DNA of 64,000 nt, from assembly GCA_028095005.1 (NCBI GenBank), contig JAMFTS010000050.1:92991-156990 (forward strand). The letters are read 5' to 3'. Source of the stretch: Rhynchospora pubera (lineage: Eukaryota; Streptophyta; Magnoliopsida; Poales; Cyperaceae). Position 1 is the first letter of the stretch; each line of letters opens with the position of its first letter. Below, in pieces: positions 1 through 11,097 of this stretch. Made by a program: the position numbers and the translations under genes. The notes under the pieces were generated by a model that worked only from the letters and a program-made list of their open reading frames with translations, did no database searches and was not told the DNA's origin.

Positions 1-26
1 AAGACAAGGATCCAATATCAACACCG

Positions 27-44
27 TCCCCGGCAACGGCGCCA
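27..44 (-). other. tRNA-Asp primer-binding site of a minus-strand LTR retrotransposon
   Basis: The plus strand reads TCCCCGGCAACGGCGCCA. This is the 3' end of plant tRNA-Asp(GUC) with its added CCA, so the minus strand carries the 18-base complement that primes minus-strand DNA synthesis. It sits three bases from the end of the LTR that follows. The internal region of the element therefore lies to the left, outside the window. The tRNA match is from knowledge of plant tRNA-Asp. Confidence 0.8.
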
Positions 45-47
45 ATT

Positions 48-1825
48 TGATGAAGGCTTAAAACCTAGGAATCAAATAAATTTGTAACCTATAGCTAACC
101 TCACTAATCGTTCAGAATATAGCTTTAGGGTCGAACCCAAGGGACGGATCTATGAATACCGGACTTATCTTTTCTTAAAATCTAGATGAATATATTTTAT
201 GGGATTTTGAGTAATTAAATAGTGCTCAAATTGTAAATGTTTTTGGTTATTTTTGGACTTGGAATAAGATGTTCAAACAAACTAAAGTAAAATATTAAAG
301 TAAAGTCTTTTTAAGGTCTTAACAGAATTTAAGGCGCCTTAGGAATTGGATTTCATCTATGTTTGACTGTTAAATTAGAAACTCAAAATACTTTCGCATT
401 TTAATTTCTCAATTTAACTCCAGTTACCCTCTGGTCAATTCGAACACAAATCTGTTCGATTCGAACAGTAGTCTGTTCAGCTCGACCAAATCTCTGTTCG
501 GTTCGACCAGAGGGCAAAGGTGCGTTGGGTTTGTCTACTATGTTTACTAATGTTTTGAGATAGGTTTAATTGGACGAACCTAGCTAAACTAAACCTCAGC
601 CTTCGCTTGTTGGAACAGATTCTGGTTTGCTCACAATCTAACCTAATTAACTTGATTGATTCACAACTTTTGGTATAGAATTCAATTCGTTAAACCAGTC
701 TATTAGAGTTCTTAAGAGTATTTAGAAGTCTTTTGTACTAATCTAAAAGTCGCACTTTTGATGCAAACTAATCTCCCCTTTCGGTTCTAAGATTTACTCC
801 AAATACTTAAATCAATTTAGACTTGCTATTCCTAACTTAGACTTACTAGATGCAGCTGTTCAACTAGAAGGTAATTAGAGAACTCAACAAGTAATTAACT
901 CAAGCAACTAATTAATTCATAATAAACTAGGTCTCAAAACATAGCAATTCATAGCATATCAAACTAACTTCATCCAAACATAGAGTTACTCTCCTAATCC
1001 TAAGGCTATAAAAAGGACTAGCCTAACATAGTATCAAAGCAAACAACAAGAGATAAACAACAGTAAAGATACAAGCCCATCGAATCACAAGATAAAAACA
1101 TAAAGAAATAAAACCAAATACTCCTTATGCTTTTGATCACGATCTTCAAGGCGATGGAGTGAAGCTAGATGGAGATGTCACGTGAAACACTGCTGCCGTC
1201 GTCACAAGGATGATGATTCCCAAGGAGAAGAGAGAAATTGACCCTTAGAAAAGTGGAAGATGGTGTTGAGAAGCGAATCCCCCACTTCTTCAGGCCTCCA
1301 GGGTATATATAGATATCCCAGGTCGCAAGGATGGAAGGCTAGGGCACCAGGGCGCAAGAAATTGCCATAACAATCTATTTCCATACAAGAATTGCTACCA
1401 TAAGTGATATGGCGGCAACCTGGTCGGATCGAACAGGTGGGCAGTCGAACCGAACAGGAGAGAGAGAAAGCAGCCACGCAAGCATGCCACTGTGAGGTCC
1501 AGTCGGATCGAACAGCCAGGCAGTCGGATCGAACAGGAGAGAGAGATGTCGCCTGATAGCCATGAGTCTAGGTCAATTCGAACAGGAATCTGTTTGGGTC
1601 GACCAGAAGAGAGAATAAAGCCTCCAATGCTAGGAATGAGTCATCTAGCGTGCGTAATACGTCGGGAATCCATCTATACGCTCCAAAGTCACCAGAAATC
1701 ATCTAAAACCTGTACATAGAAGAGAAGAAACGACGGCAGAACCAAATCCTGGAAAAACATAGCAATTTATCAAATAATTTATTGGTTTGAGTCTATTTTA
1801 AGTGCTAAGTACGGTCCAAATAACA
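48..1825 (-). mobile_element. 5' LTR of a minus-strand LTR retrotransposon (probable)
   Basis: Read on the minus strand, this LTR ends in CA next to the tRNA-Asp primer site. The inner edge (TG on the plus strand at 48) is well supported. The outer edge near 1825 (CA on the plus strand) is inferred from where the neighbouring element's open frame resumes. No coding sequence is evident. Two clusters, 430-510 and 1425-1605, carry many copies of a partly palindromic word built on TTCGA and GAACAG. Superfamily cannot be told from the LTR alone; Ty3/Gypsy is a guess. Confidence 0.6.
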
Positions 1826-1832
1826 ATAAATA

Positions 1833-2168
1833 TTGACTACGTCAAATGCCTATCTCTTTAGGCCTACGGCAACCATCAACCAATATGAGGAAATTGGGAA
1901 TGAGCCGTTGCACGTGCCCGGTGGAAGGGCGGAAGGTCAAGGCACACCGCATGATTTCAACACCTATCTTGATGCCAAGTTTGCCGCCTTGACTACACAC
2001 ATTGATACGCGGTTCAACACCATTGAAGAAAATCTTGCCGCCTATCAAGCAAAGACCGATGCCTCAATCACGAATCTCAAAGATGAAATGATCAAGCTTT
2101 GGGGCAAGATGGAGCTTCATCTCCAACGTGGATCCGGTAGTGGCGCGGGTGATGATGATGAGGAGTAG
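1833..2168 (+). pseudogene. Truncated retrotransposon protein, C-terminal part
   Basis: An open stretch of about 111 codons starts without an ATG right where the neighbouring LTR ends and closes at TAG 2166-2168. It contains a heptad-like run (residues about 45-95) with repeated hydrophobic spacing, then a Gly/Ser stretch and an acidic Asp/Glu tail. This resembles the coiled-coil C-termini of gag or extra ORFs in plant LTR retrotransposons. I read it as the last ORF of the Copia-type element whose 3' LTR follows, cut at its 5' side by insertion of the LTR element at 48-1825. The exact family is not recognised. Confidence 0.4.
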
Positions 2169-2653
2169 TCATAGCCGAAACCGTCTCCAAGCCTTAGCCC
2201 TCTCCTTTCTTTTTATTTTGCTTTTCGTAGTTTCTTTGCCTTTCGTATCTCTTTTGTGATTTCTCGGTGTTTTGAATGTTTAAGTTTGTGCTAAATGGAT
2301 TTGTTTTGTTTTATGGATGATGCATGAATGATGTTTTGTTTTTAATGAATTATGTTGTGATAAATGGCTTCGTTTTTAGCTCTTTTTCTTTTAATATGCA
2401 TGCATGGTCTATAATTGTTAGTTTATGCCCTCGTTAAACCTTGTTAGATACCCCTAATCAAATGAACTTAGTGGCCAAATTCTTTTCGAAAGGGGGAGGA
2501 TTCTTATGGTTTGTCATCAAGGGCGTTTTGGGTATTCTTTTCCCTAATTGCAAAAAGGGGGAGAATTAGGTAATTTGGGTTATTCCGCCTTGTTGTATCA
2601 AGTCCCAAATGTACCTTAGGTGTTGTTTTGCAACTCGGCAAAAGGGGAAGATT
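2169..2653 (+). mobile_element. 3' untranslated internal region and polypurine tract of a SIRE-like Copia element
   Basis: Non-coding, T-rich sequence with several purine runs of the AAAGGGGGAG type (near 2489, 2553 and 2640), as is common downstream of the last ORF in plant SIRE/Maximus elements. The purine tract AAAAGGGGAAGA at 2641-2652 directly abuts the LTR and is the likely plus-strand primer. The same purine word occurs twice more upstream, which may be decayed tract duplications. Confidence 0.6.
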
Positions 2654-4219
2654 GTTGGTTAAACATTTTCTCTCGATTTGCCGATTTGCAAAACAACACC
2701 GAAACCCTTAAACTAACATCTCTTTTTAGTGCTTTATAGCTAGATTTATTGAAGAATGGATTAAAGCAAGTGTGGCACTTAGTTTGGAGCTTCAAGAGAT
2801 TGTTTTGGTCTAGTTAGATTCAGTAATTAAGGTTTAATTAATCTCTAAACTAATCTCAATCAATTTGCTGGTAAAATGCTCAGTTTTTCTGTCCAGCGTC
2901 ATACAACGCCAGTTGCCGTTACACAACGCTGAGTTAATTCGATTTTAAATTGCAAAATTTCTGACAAGGTTGGAACAGCGTTACACAACGCTCGGTAGCG
3001 TTGTGCAACGTTAGTTCATTTGTTTTTAAACCAGTTAAATCCTTTATTTCCCCTTGTCAGAACGTTGTGCAACGCTAAGTAACGTTACACGACATTTCCA
3101 CTTCTATGTTGTGTAACGCTATTCAGCGTTGTACAACGCAGTATGAAACAGGCGACTCTGCATTGCTCAGACATCGATCTGCATCGATGCTGCATGCATG
3201 CTGCCATGTTCCATGCATTGTAGCGTTGTGTAACGCTCTAAACTTCGCTCAGACTTCGCTTATTCGCTCTGGACGCGTAGTGCAACGCTGAATAGCGTTG
3301 TGCAACGGCGCCGTTGTGTGACGCCAGTCAGCGTCGTATGACGTTCTGACAATGTTGTTTGAGTTTGTCAGTTCTGCCTTATTCGTTTTCTTGACTTCGT
3401 TGTGCAACGCTACCACGCGTTACACAACGCTCTGACAAGTTCCAACGGAACTGTCGAGCTTCTGCTTTGGATTTTTGCTGAAGCGTTGTGCAACGCTATA
3501 CAGCGTTACACAACGCTCTGACAACTCACAACGTTATTGTCTGTGACCGTTTGATTTTTCAACGGCTATTTCTACGTTGTACAACGCCATATAGCGTTGT
3601 ATAACGCCAGAGTCTGTTTTGACTGGTTTTTGGAGCTGTTGGCGCCCTCTATATATATGGGGCCTCTTGGAACTGTTTAGACACTTTTGAAACCTTTGAA
3701 ACTCCTCCCTTTTGAGCTCCAACCAGTTAGACATTACTCTCTCTTGTGTTTGAGCATTATTTTAGCAAAATCATTGAGATTAGAGTGTGCAAAACCAATC
3801 CACTAGTGTTAATTGCTAGATTTGTTGAGTGATTTGGTTAGAGCCTCAATCCTTTGAGTGTTTGAGCTTGTTTAATTGAGTTAGGCCAATCCACCTTGAG
3901 AGAGTTTGTAACAAGGTGATTTGGTTCGAATTTGTAGTCCCGTTCGTGTGGAATTGAACGGAGCGCGCCCATTTCGAGGTTGCAAAACTCCCGGAGACGT
4001 ACGACTAAGGCTAGCACTTCCTAGCGGGTCGGAACTCCGTAATACATCGCGTGTCACTTCTTCTCTTCTCTCTTTACCTTTCTTGAATTGTGAATTGCTT
4101 GTGCTTTGTTTGCTTTTGTTTGAACAAATTTGAATTGAACCAAATATTTACCATACCGGCTTAGAACTTTGTTTTTGTGCCTATTCACCCCCCTCTAGGC
4201 CTTTAATTTAGGGACAACA
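2654..4219 (+). mobile_element. 3' LTR of a SIRE-like Copia retrotransposon
   Basis: The 1,566-bp LTR starts TGTTG and ends CAACA, a perfect 5-bp terminal inverted repeat, and is preceded by a polypurine tract. Its end contains the phrase TATTCACCCCCCTCTAGGC, which I know from the ends of SIRE/Maximus LTRs. Between 2895 and 3615 it holds about twenty degenerate copies of a 16-bp near-palindrome (AGCGTTGTGCAACGCT and variants). A TATA-like run follows at about 3650 (CTATATATATGG). The 5' part of the element is missing, so this is a fragment rather than a complete copy. Confidence 0.75.
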
Positions 4220-4239
4220 AAATCTTACAAACCAAATAC

Positions 4240-5697
4240 CTAAACAGGGTAGACCTTTGGTCGGCCTCCAGAACAACTAGATGCACCCCCTAGTGGAGAG
4301 CCCTCATAGCTACCAAACCTCTGATCGTTGATAGCATAAGGTGGCAAATTGGCAGTGGTGCTGGATGTAGGGCCATGGCCCAGCCATGGCATGACATGTG
4401 GATGCATTATAAGCCCCAAAATGCTGCTCAAAGGAAGATGAAAGTTGCTGACCTTGTGAATGAGAATGGTATAGGATGGGATACAAACAAACTGATACAA
4501 CTATTTGGATTCCATGGAGCTTTGTATATAGCCATCAAGTTTTCCCAAGGCCCAATACAGTCTCATAGGCAGGATAGATTAATCTTTACCCCACAAAAGA
4601 ATGGACAGTTCACTATCAAAGGGGCTTACAAGTTGTTATTGCAAAAGGATGGTTACAGTTCTACGGCTCCTCAGCTACCTCACAATTTGTGTCACTTTAT
4701 ATGGAGCAGCAACTGTGTCCTGCCAAGAGCAAGGTTATTCACTTGGAGAGCAATGAAAGAAGCCATCGCTGTGGATTCTGTCATTGCGACAAGAATCTCA
4801 AAATCCCCTTCTGGTTGTTCTCTATGTGGCCACTCTGATGAAAGTACTGTGCATGTTCTCTTTAAATGCCCCCATGCACAGCCGGTGTGGAGACTGTCCC
4901 AATTCAACCTCTCAACTGACAACTTGCCTAATAGGATGGTCCCTTTAATGACTTTTCTCTTGAATAATGTGGACCACTCACAATATTCCATGCTAATTAA
5001 CATCATGTGGGTGATATGGAAGGACAGATGCAAGAGGGTATTTGAAGGAAAAAGAACTAATCCCCAAGTGACCCTGGCCTCTGCTCTCAATTGGATGATA
5101 ACCATGGAGAAGGCTCAGTTTACTTTGGGTACTAGTTTCTATAAGAGGCCCAATGATAGTGATGATATGCAAGTAGCTGCTGATTTTCACTGTTGGATTG
5201 ATGCCTCTTGGTCGCATGCTGACTCACAAGGAACAGGTATGGCTTATATCCTATTTGACAGGGAGGGTATATTGGTCCAATACCAATTAACTGACGGCCA
5301 GGCTTATTCACCTTTTCATGCCGAGCTCCTCTCTCTCAAGATGGCATTGCTGAATGTTATGGATAAGGGAATTCTCAATTGTGCCTTTTATACGGATTGC
5401 TTGGATTTGCAAAGAGTGATTGCTGGTAAAGACTCACCAGAGTCTGTCGAGTGGCGGTCTTATTATGATGTCCTGGAGGTGATAGCCTTATGGAAGAAAC
5501 ACTCGGCCTTCATCTGTACTCATGTTAACAGAGGGAAGAATGAGCTAGCAGATTCTCTTGCTAAATATGCTAGGATTAGAGGCGTTTGTACTCTGGACTT
5601 TACTTTCCCTCTTTTTCATTTGTCTGTAATGTGACTTGTTCTCTGAACTTTGTTGAATGGAAGCCTACGGGCATGTTCTCAAAAAAAAAAAAAAAAA
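4240..5697 (+). pseudogene. 5'-truncated plant L1-type LINE: ORF2 C-terminus with zinc knuckle and RNase H
   Basis: The frame open from the ATG at 4375 to the TGA ending at 5634 encodes 419 residues. It continues upstream to about 4261 except for one TAG at 4291-4293, so the ATG is not a true start. The zf-RVT zinc-binding region is at about 4816-4875 (CSLC, then a His and HVLFKC). A plant-type RNase H domain follows at about 5190-5600, with DASW, AELLSL, TDCLDL and NELADSL motifs. This is the tail of plant LINE reverse-transcriptase ORF2. The endonuclease and most of the RT are absent. A 17-base poly(A) at 5681-5697 marks the 3' end. It begins just after the LTR end at 4219; target duplications were not found. 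Confidence 0.85.
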
Positions 5698-6098
5698 TTA
5701 ACTACAAATTTTGTACACTACAAATAGATAAGCAACACTAAATCCAATACTATGGTGAAATGTTTTGGTGGCGAAAGATGCTTGAAATGGTCGTGTTTGC
5801 CGTCATTTAATTATTGGGTAGATCAGAACCACAAAATTCGAGTTCCAAGTAAAATTAAATTTAATTACCCCAAGTTCAGGGACCAACTCGTAACATTCAC
5901 CAAAATCATTAGTGGATAACTTCTAATCTCAAGTCAAAATCCGTCCAGTCGAAACTCCAGCAACCAATCGAAGAACTATCAAGTATCAAGCCACCAGCGA
6001 TGTGTCGTCTCCTCAGCCTCAACCTGACGCCAAATCTCCTTCCTACCTACCTCCAATTCCTCCAATAAATTGAGACGAACCAACCCGAATCTCTCGCC
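5698..6098. other. Upstream region and 5' leader of the Nudix gene
   Basis: No coding feature is seen. The last 100 bases are C/T-rich and fit a plant 5' leader. A clear TATA box is not evident. The LINE poly(A) ends only about 400 bases before the start codon, so the promoter has little space or overlaps the retroelement. Confidence 0.5.
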
Positions 6099-9000
6099 AT
6101 GCTCAGATCCTCTCTTTCCCTCTCTCGCCTCGCCTTCTCTCCTTTGCATCACTTCAGGTCCCGTAGCTTCCTTTCCTTCCCTAGCAAGCTCTCTTCGTGC
6201 TCCGCTATCTCCAGTTCGAACCACCACTTGAGAGGTTTCCGGATGTCTTCCACTGGATCAGAGAAGGGCACTGAGACTGAGGCTCCCTTGCCACCGCCTC
6301 CTGTGAGTTTTTGCCTTTCCAGTTTCCATGATGTCTCTTGTGCTTTAACAGAAATCAAATTAATGTCATCTCATTGTTTATTTTTAAATTTTTTGAGATG
6401 ATTGATTTGTTATGTAAGCTATTAACCCTGTTATCTAATGTTAATTTTGTATCCTTTTTAGGTGCATAAATCGAAAATTCACTACTGTCAAGCTTGTGGT
6501 AGTCCGACCAAGCACATGGTACCAAATGGAGAGGAGAAAATTAGAGCTATTTGCACATCTTGTGGGAGAATTCACTATGAAAATCCAAAAATGGTACAAA
6601 CCCAACAAATAGAGTTCCTCTTCATATATCTCAGAGTATACCAGTATAATGATTAATGGAACAGAGAGATAGATAGAAGAGGATTATTGAAAGGAAAGTC
6701 TTAATTGTTTAAGAGATCTGAAATGTACATAGGTGATGCAAGACATCAGCTTCTACCCAGATACACTGTACCTAGGCTATCTCAATACAGATTTGATGCG
6801 CTAAATTAACCAATGGATCCTAATACTGATGCATAGCTCCAGTAAATACTAGTTCATATTATCTCCTGTTGAGGGTGAAGTGGAATCCTCCAATTGATTT
6901 TAACAAAATATGAATCAATTTATCTACTTAGCATTGCTCATTTGTTGGATTTAAATTCCTAATTCTAACAGGTTACTTTAGTTAATGCAACTTGCTGCTG
7001 CAAAAATCTCTCATACCAAGAAACTTTTTTGTTTTTTGATGCATAAAGTTCAGGGTTTATGTTAAAATGGTCCAGTACATTTCCTTGTTTTATTTTTTCT
7101 CTCTACAATTTGCAGGTGGTAGGTTGCCTGGTGGAGCATGATAACAAGGTTTTGTTGTGCCGGAGAAAGATTGAACCTTCTTATGGCCTTTGGTGATCAT
7201 CTCTTCATTTAATTCATAAATTATAATTTTCTTTTTCTAATAATGCAGTAGTAGATTGAGATATGGTTTTCTGGAAGCTGGCAAGCAACATTAGATACTT
7301 TTATATGGGGAGGGATCATTTGACAGTGGTTTACCTTCAGACTTCAGAGTACTTGTCAAATCATTTCAAAAAAGATTTTAAAATTAAGCAAAACAGTTTT
7401 ATAGGTTATTGTTGGACATATAAATAGCCTAGCAAAAAAGTTCCATGCATTATGAGTATCTTTTGGTATGCATTAGCGACCCCTGGATATTTAAAAAACT
7501 AAATGTATTAGTGACCCCTTAATTACAGTTGGTGGGAAATGCATATTACTTGATGGATGGTAAAACATGCACCAAATCACATCATTTTATACAAACATGG
7601 CATTGTATAATATAGATCATGCCTATAATGTTGTTTTACAAGTTCAATTTTATTTTGACAATTAACAGGCATGCCAAGTGTTCCCTACCTTTTTTTAATA
7701 TTCCAAACAAGTATCTGAACATCAGCTTAGCATGATGGCTTACTGAATCAAGAACTTGAACTACAGTTAAACATTGGAATTAAGTCTTAGGTTCAAAGCA
7801 ACATGGACTTGAAACAGACGGGAAAAAGGTTGCTAACTTATACCCTCACAATTTCACTAAACCTCAATTATCACAGGACGCTGCCTGCTGGTTACCTTGA
7901 GATTGGTGAGTCTGTTGTAGAAGGAGCAGCTAGAGAAACCCTCGAAGAGGCATGTGCCCAAGTGGAAATAGTTTCACCTTTTGCACACCTGGATATCCCC
8001 TTGATCGGCCAAGTGAGAAAAATAAATCTTTCCACAATACGAACAATGCACATCTTCTTGCTACCTCTAAAGTTTCAGGAACTTCATATATGCATTATTC
8101 GTTCTGTAGGAATATATTGTTGCATGACAACTGACAGCATAATTAGTAAAATAAAAAAGTTAAATCGTAAAAAATGTTTTCTATAGTTTACATAGATTAT
8201 TATGTATTAAATATCATGCATTTTTTAATTTATTAGCTCTCTGACCGGAGCCAATAAAACTAAAATGATCAATCAATATTCAAAATTGGATCAAGTTTGA
8301 TCCATAATCTATCTAAAATATAAAGAATATCTGTAATTTTACTTTGTAAGTTTTGGTTTCCATTTGGTCAGTTGTCACAGTGTCAAATATATCTTTTTTC
8401 AATTTATAACTAACAGTGGGTATGCTTGAATGAATGTGAAGTTGGGAGATTATCTCTGGTATCCTGATTCTAATCCATCATTTAGTTAGCTATCTCACTC
8501 ATTTATTATATTCAATACTGCATTTATATGTTGTCGGTCAAGGGTAACATTTGAGGGGTGCCGGTGGGTCTATGAATTAACTTCTAAGAGCATGCAAGAA
8601 GCTTAGATAAAAGTAAAATTGATCTTTCTCCCTTATTGTTCCAGAGTAACAGTTGTTTTTGGTTTTGTGTCTGGAAATGAAATGCAGTAGAGCTACATCA
8701 TTTTCCGTGCAAGGCTAAAAACACCAGACTTCTCGCCAGGTCCTGAGTCACTGGAGTGTGCTTTGTTTTCTCTGGAGGATATACCATTCGATTCTTTAGC
8801 ATTTTCTTCTATAATCGTCACGTTGAAGATGGTCTCTCTCTCTCTCTCTCTGTAAGATTTAAACACACCACAATCACAGAAAAATAAATTGAAAACAATA
8901 ACTGCAGCAAGGTTTAATCCTCATATGCCATGCACACATTTTTATGAGTCTTGCCTCTGCCAATGTCTGTTAAACCATGTATAATGCTGTTTGATGTTAC

Positions 9001-9798
9001 CAGTTTGTGATAAATGTAAAATCAGCTTCTACAAAGCCCTCCATTTTCTCTCTTTCTAATTTGTTTGCCTGCACAGTACATGTAGAAAGTTTTCAACAGC
9101 AATAATAACAAATCCTTTTGTCCCAAACAAGTTGAAATTAATAACTGCTAGCTAAGTTTTCTACTTGTATTAGACACCCACCATTTAATTAGTCTTTTTT
9201 TCTATTGATATGTGTTGAAACATGTATTATGCATTTTCATATATCAGTTTGTGATGATGTAGAACTAACTATTGATTTTGCCTAAAATTTGCAAACAAAA
9301 GAGTTGATAAGTAAACTTTTTGGTCTCCTTCTACTTGGTTCTTTCTATGTAGTATGTAGAAGATGTCAAATCTGGGAAGGTTAAATTTCACTATTGCACT
9401 ATAAAGAAGAGGTATTATTTTTCTCTCCTTTCTAATATCATGTTGACATACACGAAAGGTTTAAGAATGATCAAAAGGCTTATTTTCAATGTGGTTATTA
9501 TCTGCATGAAAACGTTTTCTTGACAGTTGTAAAACTTAGTATAGTTGCTTTCATGACTGGCAGTAGTAGTTGTACTCTAGAGATGGATGACCGTAAACCC
9601 TACATCAGTCCATCCATTTTTTGTTAAACCCTAAAGCAGCCCATTCAATTCTTTTTTTTTTATTTTTCTTTGCTTCGATTTGATTATTTTAGGAAAGTTT
9701 AAGTTCTTTAATTATATGAATTTTCTCTTATTTTCAGGCCAGGTGCAAGTCCATCAGATCTAAAGGGGTTCGATTTAGATTCTCATTTACAGATGTAA
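6099..9798 (+). CDS. NUDT23: Nudix hydrolase 23-like, chloroplast-targeted (FAD / ADP-ribose diphosphatase)
   Basis: Seven exons join in frame: 6099-6302, 6462-6593, 7116-7192, 7877-8012, 8691-8831, 9353-9411 and 9738-9798, giving 269 aa, close to Arabidopsis NUDT23. The N-terminus is rich in Ser, Arg and Leu with few acids, like a plastid transit peptide. A zinc ribbon with Cys 77, 80, 99 and 102 precedes the Nudix domain. The Nudix box runs 143-165 (G-x5-E-x7-RETLEEACA) and has all catalytic acids, but Cys164 stands where the family has Gly. The family cleaves FAD and ADP-ribose in the plastid. Exon 5 is flanked by unusual splice sites: a CAGTAG acceptor at 8685-8690 and a weak donor ATG|GTCTCT inside a CT repeat. 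A poly(A)-like AATAAA lies near 9986. Assignment is from recalled similarity; exon borders follow GT-AG and reading frame. Confidence 0.88.
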
Positions 9799-10015
9799 AT
9801 TCAATTGATATGGTTGCCATCAGCACTAAATGGTGCATTTTCGTGTGTCGGACTTTTAATTGTTTGGGGAGAAGATAAGTTCGCAGTTGTTTGCATTTGT
9901 TTTGTTCATATATGGCTGAATGGTAGGGAGTATGCAATTTATCAGATCGAGGTTGATATCAATCAAATATTTTTAGTGTTAAAAAAATAAATTCTTTTGG
10001 TTTTTATATTCGTAG
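9799..10015. other. 3' untranslated region of the Nudix gene
   Basis: T-rich sequence after the TAA at 9796-9798. An AATAAA hexamer at about 9986 is a plausible poly(A) signal. Nothing else is seen. Confidence 0.45.
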
Positions 10016-10023
10016 TTTACATG

Positions 10024-10567
10024 TAGGACTGAGCAAAAAATTCAGCCCTCGTGAGCTAGCTCGAACTCGAATCGGATAATACTCGATAGCAACTCGAGCT
10101 GTTTCAACTCGAGCTATACCGGCTTGGAAGGCCCATGAGCTGAGTTCGAGTTGCCTTCAGCTCGTTCAGTCCAACTCGTGAGACTTAGTCCAATTTGTTC
10201 GTTTAGTCCGTATCCCAATCCAGTTTTTAATCACTATTCTATAACCTAAGTTCTTTTCATTTTTAGGGGAAAATAGTCGTGTCTTCCTCCTGATTTTTTC
10301 GTGTGCCTTTTATGTGCATTTTAAACATTGTTTAATATTCATATTGTTTGCTTTTTAGTTTAGCCCATGACGAAGTCTCAAAGTTTGATATGTAATAACA
10401 AGCTAGTTTTCAAGCCACGAGCCAACTCGAGTTCTAATGAGTTGAGTTTGAGCTGCTAAAAAAACTCGAAATTGCCTTGGTGTGCTGAGCTGAGCCAACT
10501 CGACTTAAGATGAGCTTGAGTTCGAGTTAGCCTCGGTTCGCTCAGACTCAGCTCATCTACACTGCTA
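10024..10567. mobile_element. Non-autonomous hAT-type element (GAGCTCGAACTCG family), 544 bp
   Basis: The element is flanked by a perfect 8-bp direct repeat TTTACATG (10016-10023 and 10568-10575), the target-duplication size of hAT transposons. Its ends begin TAGGACTG and, read in reverse complement, TAGCAGTG. Both subterminal regions are packed with GAGCTCG, CTCGAACTCG and AACTCGAG words in both orientations, the usual hAT layout of transposase-binding repeats. There is no coding capacity. It belongs to the same family as the element at 54101-54728. Confidence 0.8.
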
Positions 10568-10698
10568 TTTACATGTATATATATTACTTCGCTACTGTCA
10601 CAACCGGGACAACATAAAATAAAATTCGTTAAAGATCAATACCAAATAGCACACTTGTATTATAAAAAAAATATATAGTATCTGGTGCAATTTGATTA

Positions 10699-11088
10699 GA
10701 GAAATGGTAGAATACGATATATTGGACGGATGGGGTCCGTCTAATATAATCTTTTTTACATTTTTAAATTTCAAATGATCGATTCAAACTGTTCAATATG
10801 TTCTCCATATTGAAAAATTATAAGAAATCATTTTTTTAATTTTTTTCTATTTTTTTGTATTTTAGAAAATCGTTGTTATTGGATGATCCATAATTTTTAT
10901 ATCATGAATTTTCTAGAACATCAAAAAATAGTAAAAAATTTTAAAAAATTGTAAATATTGATTTCTTACAAGTTTTTAATATGGAGAACATATTGAACGG
11001 TTTGGATCGGTCATTTGAATTTTGAAACGAGAAAATGATCGTATCGGATAGATCCATCCATCCAATATATGAGACACTAACATTCCTC
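10699..11088. mobile_element. Mutator-like MITE with long inverted repeats, 390 bp
   Basis: It is flanked by the perfect 9-bp repeat ATTTGATTA (10690-10698 and 11089-11097), the target-duplication length of Mutator-like elements. The arms are long imperfect inverted repeats: GAGAAATGGTAG with ATATATTGGACGGATGG on the left match the reverse complement of the right end, and the inner arms share ATATGTTCTCCATATTGAAAA. It is non-coding. The inner arms resemble the fold-back element at 38694-39070. Confidence 0.75.
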
Positions 11089-11097
11089 ATTTGATTA

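Noticed and set aside
4692..5217. Two minus-strand frames inside the LINE
   Set aside because: Antisense shadows of LINE ORF2.
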